Translations under genes and position numbers: made by a program
Source of the DNA: Saxibacter everestensis
GTDB taxonomy: Bacteria; Actinomycetota; Actinomycetes; Actinomycetales; Brevibacteriaceae
Length of the DNA: 64,000 bases
Direction of reading: 5' to 3'
Assembly (NCBI RefSeq): GCF_025787225.1
Contig: NZ_CP090958.1
Span: forward strand, 3,458,550 to 3,522,549
The notes under the pieces: generated by a model
Told to the model about the DNA's origin: nothing
Seen by the model: only the letters and a program-made list of their open reading frames with translations
The model's database searches: none
In this document: piece by piece, positions 59,433 through 64,000 of the stretch
Layout: each line of letters begins with the position of its first letter
Numbering within the stretch: position 1 is the stretch's first letter

Positions 59433-60845
59433 TCAGCCCAGGTCAGGCCGCCGCAATCCAGCCGGGTTCAGTTCTTCGAACGACTTTGCGATCTGCAGCA
59501 GCCGGAGATCCTGCCGCGGCGGAGCCACGAGTTGCACCCCGACCGGCCAGCCCTCCGGCGTGAACCCGGCGGGCACCGAGATCGCGGGGCAGCCCGTGAC
59601 GGTGATGAAGTAGGCGGAACGCATCCAATCCAGATATGACGACATCTGCGTGCCAGCAATCTCCGCCGGGTACTCCATCGCCGCATCGAATGGCGGCACC
59701 TGCGACACCGGCATCACCAACAGGTCGTAGTCGGCGAAGAACTCCCGGGCGCGTTGGTAGACCAGCGTCTGCTGTGCCATCGCCGCAGCTAGGCCGCTGC
59801 CGGTCAGCGCTTCGCCATCCCGAATGTTCTGCGCGAGCGTTGCCTTGAACTTGTCCGGATCCCGGGCCAGAAGCGGTCCGAGCCCGATCTGGAACAGCCA
59901 CGCCCGCAAAGTGCGAAACGCGTCTTCGGCGCCGGTCAGATCCGGGTACGCGTCGGCGGTGTGCGCGCCCGCGGATTCAAAGACCTGGCGCTGCTGTTCG
60001 ACAATTTTCCGCACGCCGGAATCAACTGGGAACGACCCGCCGAGATCGGTGCTGAACCCGACCTTCAACCCGGCCAGCGGCGCAGCGGACAACCGGGCAA
60101 ACTCGCCGGCTGGCGAGTCAAGCGACAACGGGGTGCGCGTTGTCGGCTCGCCGATGACCGACAACAACAGGGCGGCGTCGTCAACCGTCCGTGCCATCGG
60201 TCCCTGCACGGCCAGGGCGTCCCACGGCGTCGCGTTCGGCCAGGTCGGAACCCTGCCCGGGCTCGGCCGGAACCCCACCACATTGTTGAATGACGCCGGG
60301 TTTCGCAATGAACCACCCATGTCGCTGCCGTCGGCCAGTGGCAACATTCCGGCGGCGAGCGCCGCCCCGGCGCCTCCGGATGATCCGCCCGCCGAGCGCG
60401 ACAGGTCGTACGGATTCCGAGTGGTGCCGAAGATCGGGTTGAACGTGTGCGAGCCGGCGGCCCACTCCGGAACGTTTGTCTTGGCGATGGTCACCGCTCC
60501 GGCGCTGCGCACCCGTTCGGCGATGAGGTCATCGGCGTCCGGAACGTGATCTGCCATCAACGGCGAGCCGTGCGTGCTACGCCATCCGGCCACGTCTGTT
60601 GTGTCCTTGAACCCAAAGGGCAGGCCGTGCAGCGGACCGAGCCAAGCGCCGTGCGCCACCGCTTCATCGGCTTCGGCTGCGCGCTGGCCGGCCTGGTCGA
60701 AATCGATGCTGACCAGCGCGTTGACCTCGCAGTTCACCGCCTCGATCCGCTCGCGGTGCAGGGCAAGTAGCTCACGTGCCGAGATGTCCTTCGACGCCAG
60801 GGCGTCAAGCATCTCGCGGGCCGTGCTGTAGCTGGAAATATTCAT
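59433..60845 (-). CDS. Amidase-signature family amidase next to an SSS symporter
   Basis: A 470-residue amidase. Lys in Phe-Lys-Asp-Thr near residue 80, cis-Ser in Gly-Ser-Ser-Gly-Gly-Ala near residue 155 and nucleophile Ser in Asp-Met-Gly-Gly-Ser-Leu-Arg near residue 180 are the catalytic triad. The SSS symporter gene ends 7 bases before its start, so the imported substrate is probably hydrolysed by it. No clear terminator follows, and the next gene to the left is the flavin reductase of the HpaB operon. Confidence 0.9.
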   Translation of the reverse strand: MNISSYSTAREMLDALASKDISARELLALHRERIEAVNCEVNALVSIDFDQAGQRAAEADEAVAHGAWLGPLHGLPFGFKDTTDVAGWRSTHGSPLMADHVPDADDLIAERVRSAGAVTIAKTNVPEWAAGSHTFNPIFGTTRNPYDLSRSAGGSSGGAGAALAAGMLPLADGSDMGGSLRNPASFNNVVGFRPSPGRVPTWPNATPWDALAVQGPMARTVDDAALLLSVIGEPTTRTPLSLDSPAGEFARLSAAPLAGLKVGFSTDLGGSFPVDSGVRKIVEQQRQVFESAGAHTADAYPDLTGAEDAFRTLRAWLFQIGLGPLLARDPDKFKATLAQNIRDGEALTGSGLAAAMAQQTLVYQRAREFFADYDLLVMPVSQVPPFDAAMEYPAEIAGTQMSSYLDWMRSAYFITVTGCPAISVPAGFTPEGWPVGVQLVAPPRQDLRLLQIAKSFEELNPAGLRRPDLG

Positions 60846-60852
60846 CCGTTAC

Positions 60853-62331
60853 TTAAACACTTTCTTCTTGAGGGTGTTCCGTCGCCTCGGGAATGCTTCG
60901 CAGTGGCTGCGTCGAGATCGCCACCGGACGGCGGCCCGTGGCCCGCAAGCCGGCCTCGGTGAGCATCAGCACAACCACGTTCGCGGCGAGGCCGAGAATT
61001 CCGGGATCGATTTCTGCGTGCGGCAGGCCGGTAAAGGTGAACAGCATGACAACCGCGACGCCGGCAACGATTCCGGCCAGCACCGACGCCTTCTGCGCTA
61101 TCGGCTGCTTGGGCAACGCTGCCGTGATGCCGGGCGCCAGTTGCGACAGGCCCGCGAATGTCAGCAGCAGCAGGTTGGCCAGCAGGTCAGGCCGCAGGAT
61201 ACCCAGCACGAGAGCCAGGCTGGCAGCGATCACCACGACGAAATGGTTGATCCGCAGCTTTGTCCGCATGCTCTTTGTGCGCACCAAATTGTGCGAGACC
61301 AGGGTCGAAATCCCGATGCACAACGCGGCCGCCGGGATCATCGCCGCCGACGCCGCAGCCACGGCCACCAGGCCGGTCACCCAGTCCGGAAGCGCTTCAC
61401 GGGCCAGGGTCAGCAGCACCGAATTGCTGGCAGCGTCGCGGGGCAGCACCAGCAGCGCCGTGAACCCGATGAACAGCGGGAAGATGATGACGACCTGGTA
61501 CAGCGAGAGGTAAACGTTGTTCGACCGGATCACCCGGGCGCTCTTGGCGGCCAGCATCGGCGGCCACAGGTGCGGCAGGGTCAGGAACGCCGACCCGATG
61601 GCGGAGATCAGCATACTGCTAAGCCACCACATCTGGCTGTACTCGCCGGCCTGAATCGTGAGCAGCTTTTCGTCCATCGCGGCAACGGATTCGAAGACAT
61701 GCGAGATACCGCCGGCGTAGTGCAGCGGGATCACGATGATCAGCAGGGCCATCGCCCCAATCATCAGCGCGTCCTTGATGTACGCGGTGCGCGCCAGGCC
61801 GTGAATCCCGGCCCACAGCACGAATACGACGGTCAGAACCGTTGCGACCACCATTGAGATCACGCCGGAGGTGGCGTTTCCGGTGACCAGCTTCACGATG
61901 AGGCCGAGCCCGGTGATCTGCAGTTGCAGATAGGGCAGCAGGAAGACCACGCCGCAGATGGCGACGATCTTGCCCAGCCAGGGGCTCTGGTACCGATCGG
62001 CGAAGAAATCCGCCTGGGTGATGTAGCTGCGGTCCTTCGCGTAGCGCCAGACGATCGGACCGATGAAGAACAGACCGATATAGCCGAGCGGGATGTACGG
62101 AATGGCGTAGCTGGAGGCGGCACCCGCGGAGAAGGCGATGCCGGCAACACCGAGGAAGGTGAACGTGGTGAACGCTTCGCCCGCCTGCAGGAACCACATG
62201 GTCAGCGTCCCGTAGTTCCGCTTACCGACGGTCCACTCGGCCAGGTCGGTATGCGGCTTGCTACGACCGCGGATGGCGACAACGGCAATGCCGACCATGC
62301 CGATAATGGCGACCCAGAAGGTGAGGCTCAC
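60853..62331 (-). CDS. Sodium:solute symporter (SSS family)
   Basis: A 492-residue membrane protein with about 13 helices. The pattern Gly-Lys-Arg-Asn-Tyr-Gly-Thr-Leu and then Phe-Leu-Gln-Ala-Gly-Glu-Ala-Phe-Thr-Thr-Phe near residues 30-50, and Ile-Pro-Ala-Ala-Ala-Leu-Cys-Ile-Gly in the middle, are those of SSS transporters of the PutP/pantothenate-like group. The GTG at 62331 overlaps the stop of the small DUF3311 gene (GTGA). Substrate unknown; the downstream amidase suggests an amide or a related acid. Confidence 0.9.
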   Translation of the reverse strand: MSLTFWVAIIGMVGIAVVAIRGRSKPHTDLAEWTVGKRNYGTLTMWFLQAGEAFTTFTFLGVAGIAFSAGAASSYAIPYIPLGYIGLFFIGPIVWRYAKDRSYITQADFFADRYQSPWLGKIVAICGVVFLLPYLQLQITGLGLIVKLVTGNATSGVISMVVATVLTVVFVLWAGIHGLARTAYIKDALMIGAMALLIIVIPLHYAGGISHVFESVAAMDEKLLTIQAGEYSQMWWLSSMLISAIGSAFLTLPHLWPPMLAAKSARVIRSNNVYLSLYQVVIIFPLFIGFTALLVLPRDAASNSVLLTLAREALPDWVTGLVAVAAASAAMIPAAALCIGISTLVSHNLVRTKSMRTKLRINHFVVVIAASLALVLGILRPDLLANLLLLTFAGLSQLAPGITAALPKQPIAQKASVLAGIVAGVAVVMLFTFTGLPHAEIDPGILGLAANVVVLMLTEAGLRATGRRPVAISTQPLRSIPEATEHPQEESV

Positions 62332-62576
62332 TTGTCCTCCTCCGTTTCGAACGGACGCACCAGGCCGTATTCGACCGCGGCAAGTGCCGGCGTGAGCAAG
62401 AGCACCCAGGCCGAGCACCAGACGATAAGCCGGGGCATCCCCAGCCAGAGGTCAGGTGTGTTGACGAACGGCAGCCATGCGGCGCTGAGCAGCGCCAGCG
62501 CCGGAATGACGGGGACAGCGAGGAGCCAGCGGCGAGCGCCACCTTGCCTGACGGCCCGGATACTTGCGTCAATCAT
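62328..62576 (-). CDS. DUF3311 small membrane protein, partner of the SSS symporter
   Basis: An 82-residue protein with two hydrophobic segments. Leu-Trp-Leu-Gly-Met-Pro-Arg-Leu-Ile-Val-Trp is typical of DUF3311, a family usually encoded directly before an SSS symporter. The ATG at 62576 has AGGA about 8 bases upstream; a longer form is rejected. The overlap with the symporter start implies translational coupling and a joint membrane complex. Confidence 0.8.
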   Translation of the reverse strand: MIDASIRAVRQGGARRWLLAVPVIPALALLSAAWLPFVNTPDLWLGMPRLIVWCSAWVLLLTPALAAVEYGLVRPFETEEDK

Positions 62577-62712
62577 CGATTCGATCCTTCGCGCAGTGGT
62601 CCAACGGATTCTGCGTAAGTGTGCGCAGGTGACGCAGGTCACCAGCAAGCAGGAGCTTCGTCAAACGGCCGTTTTGGCGGAATTCGCTAAGGATCCGGCG
62701 AATTCCGACGGA

Positions 62713-63669
62713 TCAACCGAGCAGGCGGCCACTTCGTTTGGCGGCCTGCAGCACGATATCTGTTTCGATCGCCGTCACGTCATCGACCCAGGGCGCGGTA
62801 GTCACCATCCGGTACAGGGCGGCCTCGTCCGGGGCGGTCACATTGGCAACGAACTGAAATTCGCCGGCCAGGGCCGCGGCATACCGTACCCACGGCGATG
62901 CGATCAGTCCGCGCGCCAGGTGGTCTACCCGCGCCGGGTGCACCTTCACCCACAGCATTGCCTCCGTCGGCAAGCCCAGGCAGGCTGGGTCGACGACAAC
63001 CCGCAGCCGGACTCCCCCGTCGCGCAGCAGCCAATCCACCCGCCGCCGAGCGGTTGCCTCTGACGCCCCCGTCAGCCGGGCGAGCTCGGCGAACCCCACC
63101 CTGCCGTCAACCTGCAGGGCAGCCACAATCTTCTCGTCGAGCGCGGAGAACGGCCGCATCTTCGACCGCTCCTGTTCGGGCGGCAATCCCGGCAGTCCGT
63201 CCGAAAGACCCACTGCCTCCCGTTCGGTGAGAATTCCGGGGCGCCATTCCCGCACAGTGCGGTAGTACCGCAGAATGGGGTCGGTCCAGAACCTGGCAAC
63301 GCCGACAGTAGCGGGCAGTTCATCGAGCACCAGCCGGGACAGATCGCCCGAGGTAACCTCGAACTCTGCAACGCAATCGGCGCCGCCGGTCAGCGCATAG
63401 GAGAATATGCAATCCGGCCGGTTCGCCAGCGCGGTTGCCGCGATGCGCACCGTGCCTGGCGCACACTGTGCCCGAACCAGAGCGGTGGGATGGTTGCCCG
63501 GGAGCGCCGAGACGGCAATGACATTCGAGTCCAGCAGTGCAGACGCCCGGCGGTTGATGTTGCGCTCGGGTTCGCCGAGCACATCGGCCATTTTGCGCCA
63601 CGAACACCGTCCGTCGACCTGCAGGGCCGCGACGATCCGCTGATCTAGCGCATCCAGTTCCTGGATCAT
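62713..63669 (-). CDS. Double-length Lrp/AsnC-type regulator
   Basis: A 318-residue regulator made of two Lrp/AsnC units in tandem. The first winged helix is in residues about 4-50 (Leu-Asp-Gln-Arg-Ile-Val-Ala-Ala-Leu-Gln-Val-Asp-Gly-Arg-Cys-Ser), and the second is in residues about 175-225 (Leu-Asp-Glu-Lys-Ile-Val-Ala-Ala-Leu-Gln-Val-Asp-Gly-Arg-Val-Gly). Each is followed by an alpha/beta ligand domain (RAM-like), so it is a fused dimer. It lies 136 bases upstream of the DUF3311/SSS/amidase genes and is their likely regulator. Confidence 0.88.
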   Translation of the reverse strand: MIQELDALDQRIVAALQVDGRCSWRKMADVLGEPERNINRRASALLDSNVIAVSALPGNHPTALVRAQCAPGTVRIAATALANRPDCIFSYALTGGADCVAEFEVTSGDLSRLVLDELPATVGVARFWTDPILRYYRTVREWRPGILTEREAVGLSDGLPGLPPEQERSKMRPFSALDEKIVAALQVDGRVGFAELARLTGASEATARRRVDWLLRDGGVRLRVVVDPACLGLPTEAMLWVKVHPARVDHLARGLIASPWVRYAAALAGEFQFVANVTAPDEAALYRMVTTAPWVDDVTAIETDIVLQAAKRSGRLLG

Positions 63670-63859
63670 CTTCTTTCCCCTAACTCCAGCCAGAGGCCTG
63701 CCACAACTCTAGCCATACCTGGCCCTTTAGCCTGACCTCTCGCAGCCCGATCAGGTAAACACCGCCGGCCGGGAGCTTCCGGTTCGACGCCGTTGACACG
63801 TTCTCCATCGCTCACGTAGCGTGCGCAGCATATATCCCATGGCGAGGAAGGTGGGCACT

Positions 63860-64000
63860 GTGGCCCTTCGGCAGCCGGTGGTCGACCGGGGCAATGTCGA
63901 CATCGCCCCACTCGTGTCGGCGCTTCCGGCTTCGGCGGTGATCGTCGATCCGGACAAGATGGCTTCCTACCGATGGGATCGGGCAAACGACCCAGATGCC
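63860..64000 (+). CDS. FAD-linked oxidase, N-terminal part (runs off the window)
   Basis: The first 47 codons of a probable FAD-binding oxidase/dehydrogenase of the glycolate oxidase (GlcD) type. The segment Val-Ile-Val-Asp-Pro-Asp-Lys-Met-Ala-Ser-Tyr-Arg-Trp-Asp-Arg-Ala-Asn-Asp-Pro-Asp-Ala matches the lead just before the FAD domain in these enzymes. GTG at 63860 is preferred because GAGGAAGG lies 8 bases upstream; an in-frame ATG at 63839 is possible. The gene continues beyond the window. Confidence 0.7.
   Translation, partial: MALRQPVVDRGNVDIAPLVSALPASAVIVDPDKMASYRWDRANDPDA

Noticed and set aside
1-64000. CRISPR array, tRNA, rRNA, transposase or phage genes
   Set aside because: Reading both strands showed no regularly spaced repeats with spacers, no cloverleaf, and no transposase, integrase or capsid protein.

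Overview
The window is high-GC DNA, densely packed with coding sequence, and looks chromosomal. It suggests an actinobacterium, probably of the Micrococcales (Arthrobacter/Brevibacterium type): the gene families are typical of that group (a maleylpyruvate-isomerase-N/DinB protein of the kind found in mycothiol producers, an MHS symporter, FCD-type GntR regulators, a LAL regulator) and GTG starts are common. The taxon is an inference from style, not from a marker gene. I saw no rRNA, tRNA, transposase, phage gene or CRISPR array. This is a catabolic accessory region: nearly every gene is a transporter, a hydrolase or oxidoreductase, or a local regulator.

Layout. 1-2 kb: an OPA-type permease and phosphonoacetate hydrolase (phosphonate use). 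2.2-7.5 kb: a GntR regulator coupled to a soluble Cache protein, an APC permease, a succinate-semialdehyde-type dehydrogenase and a mycothiol-type protein, with a strong hairpin terminator between the convergent genes. 7.8-10.4 kb: an MFS pump divergent from an ArsR-like regulator and an orphan protein, with two copies of an inverted-repeat operator between them. 10.5-16.4 kb: a methyltransferase, then an amidase, an M20 carbamoylase-like hydrolase, an MHS symporter and a LysR regulator. 16.6-21 kb: a small membrane protein, an MFS transporter, and a coupled operon with a yeast-type cytosine deaminase and an NCS1 permease. 21.3-30.9 kb: a GntR regulator, then an operon with a sarcosine-oxidase-like flavoenzyme, a polyamine-type ABC transporter, a HAD hydrolase and a 2-hydroxyacid dehydrogenase, and next to it a large old-yellow-enzyme flavoprotein. 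The oxidase operon and the flavoprotein gene share an identical 14-bp operator-like palindrome. 31-37.3 kb: a DUF4262 protein, a LysR/YeiH pair, a giant LAL regulator and a PepSY lipoprotein.

37.6-59.3 kb is the most interesting part. A NitT/TauT-type ABC transporter is interleaved with an amidase and followed by a ThDP enzyme and an aldehyde dehydrogenase. A second NitT/TauT transporter follows, then LysR, an enoyl-CoA-hydratase-like protein, an FAD monooxygenase and MarR. Last comes a very tight six-gene operon read leftward: flavin reductase, HpaB-type monooxygenase, PF06684 protein, enamidase-like amidohydrolase, tandem dimeric-barrel protein, amidase. A group-D monooxygenase together with an enamidase suggests oxidation of an N-heteroaromatic ring to a cyclic enamide (lactam) that is then hydrolysed. 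Pyrrole-2-carboxylate going to 2-oxoglutarate would fit, but the substrate is unproven.

59.4-64 kb: another amidase with an SSS symporter and its DUF3311 partner, a double-length Lrp/AsnC regulator, and the start of an FAD-linked oxidase. Four amidase-signature enzymes, an M20 hydrolase, an enamidase and a cytosine deaminase in one window point to a lifestyle of taking nitrogen and carbon from amides and N-heterocycles.
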